Positions 7,061 through 15,223 of a DNA stretch of 64,000 nucleotides are shown piece after piece; within the stretch, counting starts at the first letter, position 1; the number at the start of each line of letters is the position of its first letter. Made by a program: the position numbers and the translations under genes. Source of the DNA: Kutzneria buriramensis (GTDB lineage Bacteria; Actinomycetota; Actinomycetes; Mycobacteriales; Pseudonocardiaceae); the NCBI RefSeq assembly GCF_043575855.1, contig NZ_CP144375.1, positions 3,472,001 through 3,536,000 of the forward strand, written 5' to 3'. Under the pieces are notes generated by a model, which was given only the letters and a program-made list of their open reading frames with translations, had not been told where the DNA came from and searched no databases.

Positions 7061-8044
7061 GTGGCCGCTCCCGATCTTCAGCCGCAACGTGACACCGTCG
7101 TTGTGCTCACGCGGGAGAACGACCTGACCGCTGACATGGTGGTCGAGGAGTTGCATTCTCGCAGCGTTCCCGTGTTTCGCTTCGACACAAGAGACTTCCC
7201 ACTGTCGTTGACACTGAATGCCCAATTCGCCGACGGCTGGCGCGGCACGCTCGACAGTCCGAGCGGCTCAGTGAAGCTTGAGTCAATCCGTAGCATCTAT
7301 TTTCGACGTCCGACAGGATTTTCATTCCCTGACGCCATGACGGACGCCGAGCGACGATTTGCGGGAAGTGAGGCGCGCAGGGGAATCGGCGGGCTTCTGA
7401 TAAGCCTTCCATGTCTGTGGCTGAACCATCCCGCTCGTGTGGCGAATGCCGAATACAAGCCCTACCAACTGGCGGCGGCCGCCAGGTACGGGCTCGACGT
7501 GCCGGCGACGATGCTCACCAACGACCCAACCGCAGAAGGCGAGGCGAGGGAGCTACTCGGGTCCCTCCTGGTCTACAAGCCATTGGCGTCTGCGTCAGTC
7601 GTCGATGGCGACAGATTGTCGATGGTCTACGCAACCGAAGTGTCACCTGATTTCATCGCGGATGGGAGAATCGCGCTCACCGTTCACCAGTTTCAGGAGC
7701 GCCTACCGAAAGCCAGGGACGTTCGCGCTACCGTCGTCGGCGAACACGTATACGCGGCGAATCTCTATTCGGACTCGCCGAAGGGGCAACTCGACTGGCG
7801 GGCGGACTACTCGTCGATACGCTACGAGAGAACTCAGCTACCGGCCGAGGTCGAACGTCGACTGCTCGCGCTCACACGCTGCCTGGAGCTGCGCTTCTGC
7901 GCCGCCGACTTCGTTGTCACCCCAGATGGCCGGTACTATTTCGTAGACCTCAACCCGAACGGCGAGTGGGGCTGGATTGAGCAAGAGACCGGACTACCCA
8001 TCGCGGCGGCCGTGGCCGAACTGCTAGCCGAGGGGCAGGAATGA
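7061..8044 (+). CDS. tgmB: ATP-grasp peptide ligase, graspetide maturase (TgmB-like)
   Basis: A 327-residue ATP-grasp enzyme of the MvdD/TgnB/TgmB type, which uses ATP to form macrocyclic side-chain ester or amide bonds in a precursor peptide. It shows an N-terminal preATP-grasp region (VVVLTRENDLTADMVVEEL), the block IYFRRPTGFSFP, the ATP-binding lysine in LLVYKPLAS, HQFQERLPKARDVRATVVG and the metal-binding end FVDLNPNGEWGWIEQETGLP. I prefer the GTG at 7061 because GGTAGGA lies ten bases before it; the GTG at 7052 is too close to that site. It overlaps tgmC by ATGA. Its substrate is expected to be the peptide encoded just upstream. Confidence 0.9.
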   Translation: MAAPDLQPQRDTVVVLTRENDLTADMVVEELHSRSVPVFRFDTRDFPLSLTLNAQFADGWRGTLDSPSGSVKLESIRSIYFRRPTGFSFPDAMTDAERRFAGSEARRGIGGLLISLPCLWLNHPARVANAEYKPYQLAAAARYGLDVPATMLTNDPTAEGEARELLGSLLVYKPLASASVVDGDRLSMVYATEVSPDFIADGRIALTVHQFQERLPKARDVRATVVGEHVYAANLYSDSPKGQLDWRADYSSIRYERTQLPAEVERRLLALTRCLELRFCAADFVVTPDGRYYFVDLNPNGEWGWIEQETGLPIAAAVAELLAEGQE

Positions 8045-9222
8045 CGAGCTACGTGATGCTCGACGAGGCTGGAGAGGCCAAGGCTCGCCGATATTCGGCG
8101 CTGCTTATCGAGCAGCTTCTGACCAAGGGTCTACTGTCGTCGTCGGAATGGCAGGATGCATTCAAACGCGTTCCGCGACACCTGTTCGTTCCCGAGTTCC
8201 GATTGCCGGACAACTTCGGCGGTCACAAGCTGAACGGGCGGGACCCGAACCAGCAGGAGGGCTGGCTGCGGGCGGTATACGCCAACGAGGCGTTGCTGAC
8301 TAGCGTCGGTGACGACGGCACGGTACTGAGTACGTGTTCATCCCCCACCGTAGTTGCCCGCATGTTGGAGTCGTTGAACGTCGCCGACGGACACACCGTT
8401 CTGGAGATCGGGACGGGCACTGGATGGAACGCCGGCCTGCTATCTGCCCGGTTGGGGTCGGAAGCGGTGACGTCAATCGACGTCGATCCCGCATACATCG
8501 AGTCAGCACGGGAACGGCTTGCGGAGCTCGATCTCCACCCCACCTTGGACCTCGCCGACGGGTACGTGGGGTATCCCGATCGGGCGCAGTACGACCGGAT
8601 CGTCGCCACCTGCTCGGTCCGCCGCTTTCCATCAGCATGGCTTGAGCAGGTGCGGGTCGGCGGCATCATCCTCGCGGATGTCCGGGGCAGCTTCGCCGGA
8701 GGTGTCGCGCGGATAACCCGTACAGCAGAGCACGGAGCGTCTGGCGTCTTTCTGCCTGCCGGCGGCAGCTTCCTGCCTCTACACAGCCCTGACCACCACG
8801 TCCGTCCCGGCTCCGATCTTGCCAGGTTGGTCGGACGCGCATCGGGTGCTGCGGGAGACACTCGCAAGACCGACTTCGACCTGAGCGTTTTCGGCCCCTC
8901 GAACGGCTTCGCCTTCTTCGCTCAGTTGGCGATCCCCGGCTCGCTACACACGCGCGTCGAGGTGGAGTCCGCAGGAACGGTCTTCTGCCTCGTGCATCCT
9001 GACTCCGACTCCTGGGCGCGGGTCGAGGTCGACGAGGAGCCGAGCAGCTTTGTGACCCAGGGAGGAACGCGGCGCTTGTGGGACGACCTGGAAGCGTCCT
9101 ATGAGCTGTGGCAGAACATCAGCCGGCCGACTCGCGATCAGTTCATGATCACCGTCACGAAGGACGGCGAGCAATACGTTTCCCTACCAGGGGCTCCGTA
9201 CCAGTGGCATCTTCCAATCTAG
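8041..9222 (+). CDS. tgmC: PIMT-like methyltransferase of a graspetide system (TgmC-like)
   Basis: A 393-residue protein whose first half is a protein-L-isoaspartate O-methyltransferase fold: RVPRHLFVPEF at the start, the SAM loop VLEIGTGTGWNAGLLSARLG, and IDVDPAYIESARERL. The second half (about 190 residues) is the extension found in the methyltransferases that accompany ATP-grasp peptide maturases. Known relatives methylate an Asp side chain of the crosslinked peptide, which then closes to an aspartimide. The start overlaps the tgmB stop (ATGA). Upstream tgmA offers an Asp-Gly site, so an aspartimidylated graspetide is the predicted product. Confidence 0.88.
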   Translation: MTSYVMLDEAGEAKARRYSALLIEQLLTKGLLSSSEWQDAFKRVPRHLFVPEFRLPDNFGGHKLNGRDPNQQEGWLRAVYANEALLTSVGDDGTVLSTCSSPTVVARMLESLNVADGHTVLEIGTGTGWNAGLLSARLGSEAVTSIDVDPAYIESARERLAELDLHPTLDLADGYVGYPDRAQYDRIVATCSVRRFPSAWLEQVRVGGIILADVRGSFAGGVARITRTAEHGASGVFLPAGGSFLPLHSPDHHVRPGSDLARLVGRASGAAGDTRKTDFDLSVFGPSNGFAFFAQLAIPGSLHTRVEVESAGTVFCLVHPDSDSWARVEVDEEPSSFVTQGGTRRLWDDLEASYELWQNISRPTRDQFMITVTKDGEQYVSLPGAPYQWHLPI

Positions 9223-9317
9223 AGCCAAACGGTGCGTAGGCCGGTCTCCCAGCCGTCGCGCTGCGGCTGGGAGACCTTCTCGATCGTCAGCAATCAGTGC
9301 ACACGCCCTGCGAGGGG

Positions 9318-9941
9318 CTACACCATGGTCGTGACAAGCACGAATGTTCCTCCACCAAGCAAGGCACCCAGCGCTCCACCAGCCAGGACCTGCAAGAGCG
9401 TGTGTGCATGGAGTCGGACACGGGACCAGCCAACGAACACGGCCAAGAGAGCGAGAGCGAGCAGCCAAGGCCCGTATGCAATCGCCAGCACATCCACGGA
9501 GCAGAACGCCAGTCCTGCGTGCAGGGAGATTTTCCAACGCACAGCGAACGTAATGATCATGCTGGCAACGAGCACGGAGAAGATCGCCGCCGTGACTGCG
9601 TGCATCTCGGCTGGTCCCCCAGCTATCGCAAGAACTACCCACCCCACCCCGAGGGACGTGACACACGCAAGCAGGGGGATCCAGCGGCCCTCGCGGTTCG
9701 TCACGTGGTGGCTTACCCAACGGCCGAGCTGAGCACCGCGAACGATGACCGCCATCGGAATCGCCGCCCCGGTGACCGCGATCAGCAGTCCCCACAGCAC
9801 AGTGGGAAGCACAGATCTTGTTGCTTGCCAAGCGATTGCGAACGGGAGAGCGCCCACCCAGACCCACGGTGCGAGAACCTCGGTGGCGACCTTCGCGGCC
9901 GAATCGAGGAAGCTTCCCGACTTACTTGTCAACGCGCTCAC
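9318..9941 (-). CDS. PAP2-like integral membrane protein
   Basis: A 207-residue membrane protein with five or six hydrophobic segments. The second half carries WKISLHAGLAF and SRVRLHAHTLLQVLAGG, which match the second and third motifs of type-2 phosphatidic acid phosphatases (PSGH and SRxxxxxHxxxDVxxG) in altered form. The first motif (KxxxxxxRP) is not evident, so activity is doubtful. It overlaps the preceding gene by 20 bases and is the last gene of the XRE-ImmA-membrane operon. Confidence 0.65.
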   Translation of the reverse strand: MSALTSKSGSFLDSAAKVATEVLAPWVWVGALPFAIAWQATRSVLPTVLWGLLIAVTGAAIPMAVIVRGAQLGRWVSHHVTNREGRWIPLLACVTSLGVGWVVLAIAGGPAEMHAVTAAIFSVLVASMIITFAVRWKISLHAGLAFCSVDVLAIAYGPWLLALALLAVFVGWSRVRLHAHTLLQVLAGGALGALLGGGTFVLVTTMV

Positions 9942-11088
9942 GCTCAGACTCCCTGATAGCGGCCACGATCGGCGATTTCATGTAGGCGGAGGCGATCCGA
10001 GCGAGCCAGGCTACATCAGCGGCTTCGTTTGCGTCGTCCGGCGAGCTGATGACAACGGGCTCCACTGCCTGGACCGGTGCGCCGCGGCGTTGTGCGGCCA
10101 ACGCTGCCGCGATCACAGCAGCGTCGACGGTCACGCGAAGTTCGTCATCACGGAGACCGCTCGCCTCAGCCTTCGAGCGAGCCTCGCGCTCGACGGCGGG
10201 ATCGAGGAACGAGCGCAGCGGGCCGATAAGGACATCCCTGATTTCCGTCGCGCGTGCACGCAGGGTCGACACCGACCGTTCCGGGAAGACCACGTCTGGG
10301 TTGGCGGACGTGAGGTCCCTCCACAGCGGCAGCAGCAGGCGTTCGGCGCGGCGGTGTGCGTAGATCTGGCCAAGTGGCGGGATCAAGACGCCGATCGCGA
10401 GAGTCGAAGCGGAGGTCGTCAACAACACGGTTCCGACGCCTGTGGCGCCGTAGTCGGGCCACGGCGGCGGCGTGCCGAGAGCTACGAGAGCGGTGTAGAT
10501 GATGCGGTGACATGCCCAGATGAATCCGGACGCCCCGCCAAGGCCGATGACCCAGACGCCGAACCTGAGCCATGGGTCGGGGATGTGCTTGGCTCCGAGA
10601 GCAAGGACAACCAGGCTCGCCATGGTCAGGGCGTGATAGCCCTCCCACGCGATGAGGTAGGGCAGCACGCCGGACTTCCCGCCGTAGTTCGACGAAATGT
10701 TGTCGAGTCCGAGTCTGAGCGGGCCGATCGCGAAGCACACCACCATGACCGCTCCGACGATGATCGTCAGGTTGCGTCGCCACCGCGCTCTGGCAAGGGC
10801 CTGCGCGATCGGCCATCTCACCCGGAGGGCGAACACCTGCCACCAGTAGTCGGAGACCAGCACGATCAAGTGGACGACGATGGTGATCCACAACCAGGTA
10901 AGCCCGGCCGGCACAGGGGTTACGACCGGACTCGTCTCAATGAGCATACTCAGGCAGAGCATCACCAACGCGAGGAGCATCGCCGTGACGGCGGGCTTTC
11001 GCGTCTGACGCCAGGAGCGCCACCAGAAGGCGACTGCGGCGACGTTGGCGATCGTGATCAACAGGTTCAGGAGATCGACGGTACGCAA
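9922..11088 (-). CDS. MAB_1171c-type integral membrane protein
   Basis: A 388-residue protein with about seven hydrophobic segments over residues 5-240, followed by a cytoplasmic helical tail (PLWRDLTSANPDVVFPERSV and RVTVDAAVIAAALA). This layout matches the actinobacterial proteins often labelled MAB_1171c-family putative transporters. These are commonly found next to an ImmA-type peptidase and an XRE regulator, as here: the gene starts 6 bases after the immA stop. The biochemical role is unknown. In a prophage it may sense the cell envelope or act in superinfection exclusion; that is inference. Confidence 0.75.
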   Translation of the reverse strand: MRTVDLLNLLITIANVAAVAFWWRSWRQTRKPAVTAMLLALVMLCLSMLIETSPVVTPVPAGLTWLWITIVVHLIVLVSDYWWQVFALRVRWPIAQALARARWRRNLTIIVGAVMVVCFAIGPLRLGLDNISSNYGGKSGVLPYLIAWEGYHALTMASLVVLALGAKHIPDPWLRFGVWVIGLGGASGFIWACHRIIYTALVALGTPPPWPDYGATGVGTVLLTTSASTLAIGVLIPPLGQIYAHRRAERLLLPLWRDLTSANPDVVFPERSVSTLRARATEIRDVLIGPLRSFLDPAVEREARSKAEASGLRDDELRVTVDAAVIAAALAAQRRGAPVQAVEPVVISSPDDANEAADVAWLARIASAYMKSPIVAAIRESERERVDK

Positions 11089-11094
11089 GTTGTG

Positions 11095-11631
11095 TTATCC
11101 CTCAAAGGTCGATCGGAAGCGGCGGAGCATGTCCGCGTGGGTCGGGTCGTCTCGACGGTTTCGGCCCGGTAGGGAGAGTTGGCCGCCGCGTTGCTCGACG
11201 AGGTACGCGAACAACTCGGCCGCGCGCTCGCGATCGCTGTGATAGTGCGAGCGCTGGGCGGCCTGGCTGATGTTGGCCGTGTTGAGGTCAGTGGCCGGTT
11301 CGTCGACGGTCGCCGTCGGGTGCCGGCAGAGCAGGTGGCCAAGCTCGTGAAGGATCACATGCCGCTGGTGCATGGCTGACGTGTCTGACCGGTAGAAGAT
11401 GTGGACACCCTTGGCCGTGTTCAGCAACACCCCGGACGGCAGGGGTCGGCCTTCGACGTTTGCCTCGGCCACGATGCTCTCCGGGTACGGCTGAACGACG
11501 ATCGTGGTGTCCATCAGGTGGCCACACGCGCGGCTCAGTTCGGCGACCGTGTACGACTCCGGAAGTGGAAGCGCGGCAACGAGGGCGGCCACGTCTTCGG
11601 GATGAGTGATCGCAGGGGGTAACTCGTCCAT
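11095..11631 (-). CDS. ImmA/IrrE-type metallopeptidase
   Basis: A 178-residue protein with the zincin motif HELGH (in HVILHELGHLLCRH, about residues 90-94) and a downstream acidic helix (RERAAELFAYL), the features of ImmA/IrrE (COG2856). In ICEBs1 and related phages, ImmA cleaves the XRE repressor ImmR to start excision or lysis. Here the XRE gene is directly upstream, so repressor cleavage at induction is the likely role. A perfect 14-bp palindrome lies 52 bases before its start, which suggests that its expression can be set apart from the repressor's. Confidence 0.85.
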   Translation of the reverse strand: MDELPPAITHPEDVAALVAALPLPESYTVAELSRACGHLMDTTIVVQPYPESIVAEANVEGRPLPSGVLLNTAKGVHIFYRSDTSAMHQRHVILHELGHLLCRHPTATVDEPATDLNTANISQAAQRSHYHSDRERAAELFAYLVEQRGGQLSLPGRNRRDDPTHADMLRRFRSTFEG

Positions 11632-11683
11632 TTTGTGCTGATCGGCCGTAGGTAGCGCGGCGTTGCAGCTCGACGCCTCCTTG

Positions 11684-11697
11684 TGAGAACGTTCTCA
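11684..11697. promoter_or_regulatory. 14-bp perfect palindrome TGAGAACGTTCTCA before immA
   Basis: The sequence TGAGAACGTTCTCA reads the same on both strands and lies in the short gap between the XRE stop and the ImmA start. It differs from the CAAC-N4-GTTG sites upstream of the XRE gene. It could be an operator for another regulator or a second type of site for the repressor. It is not the usual actinobacterial LexA box. Confidence 0.5.
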
Positions 11698-11727
11698 TTT
11701 TTGGCCGGTTATGTATCTGGAGTGCCA

Positions 11728-12177
11728 TTAGTCCGTTTCGGGTACGGCGTCCTCGACCACTGCGAGCAGCCGAGTCAGCAGCGCCTGATGTTGAGCCGGC
11801 GTCATCTCGTCCACCTGTCGGAGCAACGCTCCCCTGCGTTGCTCTGGCGCGACATGCATGCCACCAGTACGACCAGCCGTTGATGACCGAAGCTCGCGAG
11901 CAACTACATTGCGCGCGACATCGACCTTCGTGAAGAACTCCAGCGGCACCTTGAAGTAGTCAGCGATGGACTGAGCCCGCGAGATGCCGGGATCGCTCGC
12001 CGGGCTGTGTCGCAGCTTCCAGAGGTACTGCTGCGTCATCGAGTGGCCGGAGTCGCGTATCGCCTGCGCCACCGTCTCGTTGGTCGGCACCACACCGTCT
12101 CTCGCGCGACGAAGCTCGAACAGCAGGTTCAACCGATTCATGAACGAGTCGCCGCCGGCCGGTTCGCGCAGGGCCAC
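11728..12177 (-). CDS. XRE-family regulator, probable prophage repressor
   Basis: A 149-residue protein with an N-terminal HTH (NETVAQAIRDSGHSMTQQYLWKLR), a central segment (AQSIADYFKVPLEFFTKVDV) typical of actinobacterial ImmR-like regulators, and a C-terminal helical part. The GTG at 12177 has AGGGAGG six bases upstream. It is divergent from the replication genes across four CAAC-N4-GTTG palindromes, one of them next to its own ribosome site, so it probably represses both directions. Paired with ImmA it would form the lysis-lysogeny switch. Confidence 0.8.
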   Translation of the reverse strand: MALREPAGGDSFMNRLNLLFELRRARDGVVPTNETVAQAIRDSGHSMTQQYLWKLRHSPASDPGISRAQSIADYFKVPLEFFTKVDVARNVVARELRSSTAGRTGGMHVAPEQRRGALLRQVDEMTPAQHQALLTRLLAVVEDAVPETD

Positions 12178-12190
12178 GCCACACCTCCCT

Positions 12191-12313
12191 CAACGTTCGT
12201 TGTTGACTTGACCAGCGTATTCGCAACAACAGTTGACACCCTCTTGATGGGGCAACCATAGTCGATCACGCAGACGATCACAACGGGGGTTGTGGTGGCT
12301 ACAACGATAGTTG
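12191..12313. promoter_or_regulatory. Four CAAC-N4-GTTG operators in the divergent repressor region
   Basis: Four exact copies of CAAC-N4-GTTG are present at 12191-12202, 12224-12235, 12281-12292 and 12302-12313. The third extends to CACAAC-N4-GTTGTG. Centre distances are 33, 57 and 21 bases. The second copy overlaps the -35 box of a good rightward promoter. The set occupies the gap between the XRE gene and the first replication gene, as expected for operators of the prophage repressor. Confidence 0.75.
12233..12262 (+). promoter_or_regulatory. Predicted early rightward promoter
   Basis: TTGACA at 12233-12238 and CATAGT at 12257-12262 with an 18-base spacer give a reasonable sigma-70-type promoter pointing to the replication genes. 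The -35 overlaps the second CAAC-N4-GTTG operator, so repressor binding there would block it. No start site can be proven from sequence. Confidence 0.5.
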
Positions 12314-12478
12314 AAATTGGCTCGGCGTTCTCGACTGCCGGGGTCGCGTGGCGGAGTCGTGGCCAGGCTCTCGCGCACCTGGCGGCGTGGTTGGCGGGGA
12401 TACCCGCGCCGGGCACCCAGCGCAGGTGCCCGGCAACCGACGAACCGCTCACAACCGTTGCCGTGCATAGGAGAACAC

Positions 12479-12814
12479 GTGTTGATCAGGATCCTTTCCG
12501 CCGCATCGCAGGACTCGATGGCGGAGGACACAGTCGAACTCACCGCGCCTGGCGTGGCGCTGCTGGCCGCGCTTCGTGAGGTGGTGGAGAGGCAGGCGCA
12601 TTACGCGCGTGCCCGAGCTGAGATCGAGAAGGCGTTCAAGGCCGACATGGGTACGGCCGAGGTCGCTGCCGTCGACGGAGCGCCCGTGTTCACGTACCGG
12701 ACGACGTTGCGGACGTCTCTGACGCAGAAGCTGCTCAAGCAACACTTCCCGGACATCGCGGCGATGTGCTCCGAGACCAAGCGCGTCCGGACCTTCAACC
12801 TGCTGGACAAGTGA
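12479..12814 (+). CDS. Small phage protein resembling the C-terminal tail of YqaJ-type nucleases
   Basis: A 111-residue protein. The GTG at 12479 has AGGAG five bases upstream, which is better than the far upstream TTG that would lie in the operator region. The segment TAEVAAVDGAPVFTYRTTLR followed by SLTQKLLKQHFPDIAAMCSE resembles the tail of phage YqaJ-like recombinase nucleases, where a similar VDGxPV..R element occurs, but the nuclease core itself is absent. It is the first gene of the rightward early operon and overlaps the next gene by GTGA. Function unproven. Confidence 0.6.
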   Translation: MLIRILSAASQDSMAEDTVELTAPGVALLAALREVVERQAHYARARAEIEKAFKADMGTAEVAAVDGAPVFTYRTTLRTSLTQKLLKQHFPDIAAMCSETKRVRTFNLLDK

Positions 12815-13296
12815 GCAGGCGTTCGGGGCCTGGCCGCCACGGGGGTGTTGGCCAGGCCACGAACACCGCCCCCACTTCTCTTCGAGCGGTCGCCGATGAG
12901 ATCACCGCCCGCCTCGTCGGGCTACCTCTGGACTACAGCGCGACCGTCGACGCCATTGCCGCGTTGCTGACCGGCGACCCACGCAACGAGGACCACGTCC
13001 GAGCAGTCGTCACCGGGATCGTGACCACTGCGCTCGGCGATCCGTTCCGGGAAGTCAACGCCAACCAGTGGCGCACACGGTTGCCCGGCTGGGTGCGACC
13101 GCCGATGGTCGGGGCCACCGTGCGGCAGCTGGTGAACGCCGGCTTGCTCGTAACGACCGATCGGCACGTGCGTTCAACCGACACACATGGCCGTAACGGC
13201 AATAAGTTCTGTCCAATCTACGCCCTCAACCTCGCGGCCTTGGTGCCGAACGAGCCGGATGCCGCCGACCCGTCGGCTGCGTCCAGAGGGGCGTGA
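12811..13296 (+). CDS. Hypothetical early phage protein
   Basis: A 161-residue protein starting at the GTG that overlaps the previous stop. Residues about 25-140 form a helical domain with GWVRPPMVGATVRQLVNAGLL followed by a basic segment (DRHVRSTDTHGRNGNKF), which looks like a winged-helix fold with its wing. Such proteins occur in early operons of actinophages next to replication genes. No named family. Confidence 0.65.
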   Translation: MSRRSGPGRHGGVGQATNTAPTSLRAVADEITARLVGLPLDYSATVDAIAALLTGDPRNEDHVRAVVTGIVTTALGDPFREVNANQWRTRLPGWVRPPMVGATVRQLVNAGLLVTTDRHVRSTDTHGRNGNKFCPIYALNLAALVPNEPDAADPSAASRGA

Positions 13297-13517
13297 TCCC
13301 GACCGAAGGCCATGCCGACGCCGACGCCGCGCGGCGGTGTCTGCACGGGGAGCTGCTCGCTGAGGAGCTGACCACGACCGCCCGTGAGCTGGTTGTTGCG
13401 TGGGCGCACGCCCGCGGCCCCACGGACGCGGCCGTCGCTGCGCGCACCGGCATGACCACCTACACCGCTGCCCGGATCCGGGCGCGGCTTTGCCTTGCTG
13501 CACATCGTTCTTTCTAG
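13293..13517 (+). CDS. Small helix-turn-helix-like protein (hypothetical)
   Basis: A 74-residue protein. Its GTG overlaps the stop of the preceding gene. The second half (PTDAAVAARTGMTTYTAARIRARL) looks like a helix-turn-helix. It belongs to the tightly packed early operon. No family recognised. Confidence 0.6.
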   Translation: MIPTEGHADADAARRCLHGELLAEELTTTARELVVAWAHARGPTDAAVAARTGMTTYTAARIRARLCLAAHRSF

Positions 13518-13529
13518 GGGGACCTACCT

Positions 13530-14681
13530 GTGGCGCGTGATCACGCCCGCATCTTGTGCACGATCTGGAACGACAAGGAATGGAGGCGGCTCTCGGCGAC
13601 CGCGAAGACGGTCTACGTCCAACTGCTTTCGCAACCGCGGTTGTCCTACGCCGGCCTGCTCGACCTCGCTGTCAAGCGCTGGGCGTCGGCGCACGAGGAC
13701 ATCTCCGTGCAGCAGATGCGCGCGGCGCTGTCCGAGCTGGACGCCGCCCGATTCCTGGTGGTCGACCACGACACCGAGGAACTCGTTGTCCGCACACTGA
13801 TCCGCAATGACGGCATCGACAAGCAGCCGCAGGTGCTCGCCGCCGCGTTGAGGCAGTCCTTCGAGATCGAGTCGCCGATCCTGCGGTCCGCTGTGGCCGC
13901 CGAGCTGCGGCGCCTGCCGGTCGACCTCGTCGGCCAGGCGCCTGCGATCGTGGCGGCCGCGCTGGAGGCCGGCGAGCACGAGCTGCCGCCCGCTGCGAAG
14001 GCCGCCATGAGCGCCCATCGCAAACGGCCCAAGACGCCGGCCGCGTCGGAGCCTCCCGTTGAGCCGGCTCTCGTGCCAGCGGACAACGACGGCCCGCCGG
14101 CCAGACACCGATTTCCCGACCCTGCCGGCACCCCTTCCGCGAATCCTTCGCACAACCCTTCCGCGCAGGCTCAGGGGGAAGGGGGCAGGGGGCAAGGGAC
14201 TGTGGTTGTCCCTGTTGCGGTAGCAGCTACTCGGGTTGGGGGACCCCCGCGCGCACACGTGAGCGCCCAGACGCGCGAGGCCGCCGCCCGGCTGGTCGCC
14301 GAGAACACCCCCACCCTGCCGAAGTCCGTTGCCCGCCAACTGGTCGAGCACGCCTCGGCGCTGCTCGTCGACGGCGAGCAGGCCGAGCACGTCGCCGCTG
14401 GGCTGCGGCGCTGGTCGGGCAAGACCCTGCCGCCCCGGCTGCTGCCGGAGCTGGTCGGCGAGGCCATGCGGGGCCAGGTCATCGCCGCCACCAACGCGCC
14501 CCGGTCCCGGGCGGATGAGGCGGTGGCCGCGACGCTGGCGATGGCCCAGCGGGTCGCGGTCGAGGACAACGACCAGAGCGCGTTCGGCCGGCTGCTCCGA
14601 GGTGAGACTCCTCCTGCAGACGGTCAGCCGGCGGTGTTCGGGGAGCTGCTGGGCGAGACGGTCTCGGTGGTGGCGGCATGA
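13530..14681 (+). CDS. Phage replication initiation protein, winged-helix type
   Basis: A 383-residue protein with an N-terminal winged-helix domain (CTIWNDKEWRRLSATAKTVY followed by VQLLSQPRLSYAGLL), a Pro/Ala-rich linker at about residues 165-245 and a second helical domain (about 250-370). The layout is that of phage replisome organiser or DnaD-like initiation proteins in actinophages. The linker DNA holds short G-rich runs (14171-14200). It overlaps the next gene by ATGA. Binding to the phage origin is inferred from family and position. Confidence 0.7.
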   Translation: MARDHARILCTIWNDKEWRRLSATAKTVYVQLLSQPRLSYAGLLDLAVKRWASAHEDISVQQMRAALSELDAARFLVVDHDTEELVVRTLIRNDGIDKQPQVLAAALRQSFEIESPILRSAVAAELRRLPVDLVGQAPAIVAAALEAGEHELPPAAKAAMSAHRKRPKTPAASEPPVEPALVPADNDGPPARHRFPDPAGTPSANPSHNPSAQAQGEGGRGQGTVVVPVAVAATRVGGPPRAHVSAQTREAAARLVAENTPTLPKSVARQLVEHASALLVDGEQAEHVAAGLRRWSGKTLPPRLLPELVGEAMRGQVIAATNAPRSRADEAVAATLAMAQRVAVEDNDQSAFGRLLRGETPPADGQPAVFGELLGETVSVVAA

Positions 14682-15223
14682 GCGACTCCGGCCAGCTGAT
14701 GACCCGCACGGACGTCACCAAGCTGCTCACGCTGACGTCGTCGTTCAGCCGCCGGGCGATGGGCGAGGTCGACCTGTTGCGCTGGCAGCACGACCTAGCC
14801 GGCTACGGCCTGACCGAGTGCGAGGCGGCGATCTACGCCCACGCCAAGACGAACCCCGACGGCATCACCCCGACGGTGATCATCGCCCGGATCAAGCAGG
14901 CCCGCCGCGCCAAGGAAGCCCGCACGCTGCGCGTGGTCGGCGACCCGCAGGCCGAGCGGGCCCGGTTCGCGGCCGCCGGCGCTCGGGGGATCTCCGCCGT
15001 GTACGCGGCGATGGGCTGGGAGCACATCCCCGAGCGGTCGGCCGCGCTGGCGCGGCAGTGCCCGCTGGAGTCCTGCGGAGCCAAACCGGGGGCGCGCTGC
15101 CAGCGCATCGGGCGAAACCACGGCGGCCGGGCGCAGTCCCGCGACCCGCGCACCGGTCTGCACCCGGCACGGCTGGCCGATCCGATCGAGCCGGCCGCCG
15201 TCGAGGCGGGAGCGAGCGCATGA
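14678..15223 (+). CDS. Phage replication-associated protein with Cys cluster
   Basis: A 181-residue protein. The first 95 residues are helical (LTLTSSFSRRAMGEVDLLRW) as in phage helicase-loader-like proteins. The second part carries CPLESCGAKPGARCQRIGRNH, a short Cys/His zinc-finger-like cluster frequent in actinophage early proteins. It overlaps its neighbours on both sides (ATGA), so it is co-translated with the initiation protein. Helicase loading is inference. Confidence 0.65.
   Translation: MSDSGQLMTRTDVTKLLTLTSSFSRRAMGEVDLLRWQHDLAGYGLTECEAAIYAHAKTNPDGITPTVIIARIKQARRAKEARTLRVVGDPQAERARFAAAGARGISAVYAAMGWEHIPERSAALARQCPLESCGAKPGARCQRIGRNHGGRAQSRDPRTGLHPARLADPIEPAAVEAGASA

Noticed and set aside
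11684..11697. LexA (SOS) box near the immunity genes
   Set aside because: TGAGAACGTTCTCA lacks the GAAC-N4-GTTC spacing of actinobacterial LexA boxes; it is kept only as an unknown operator.
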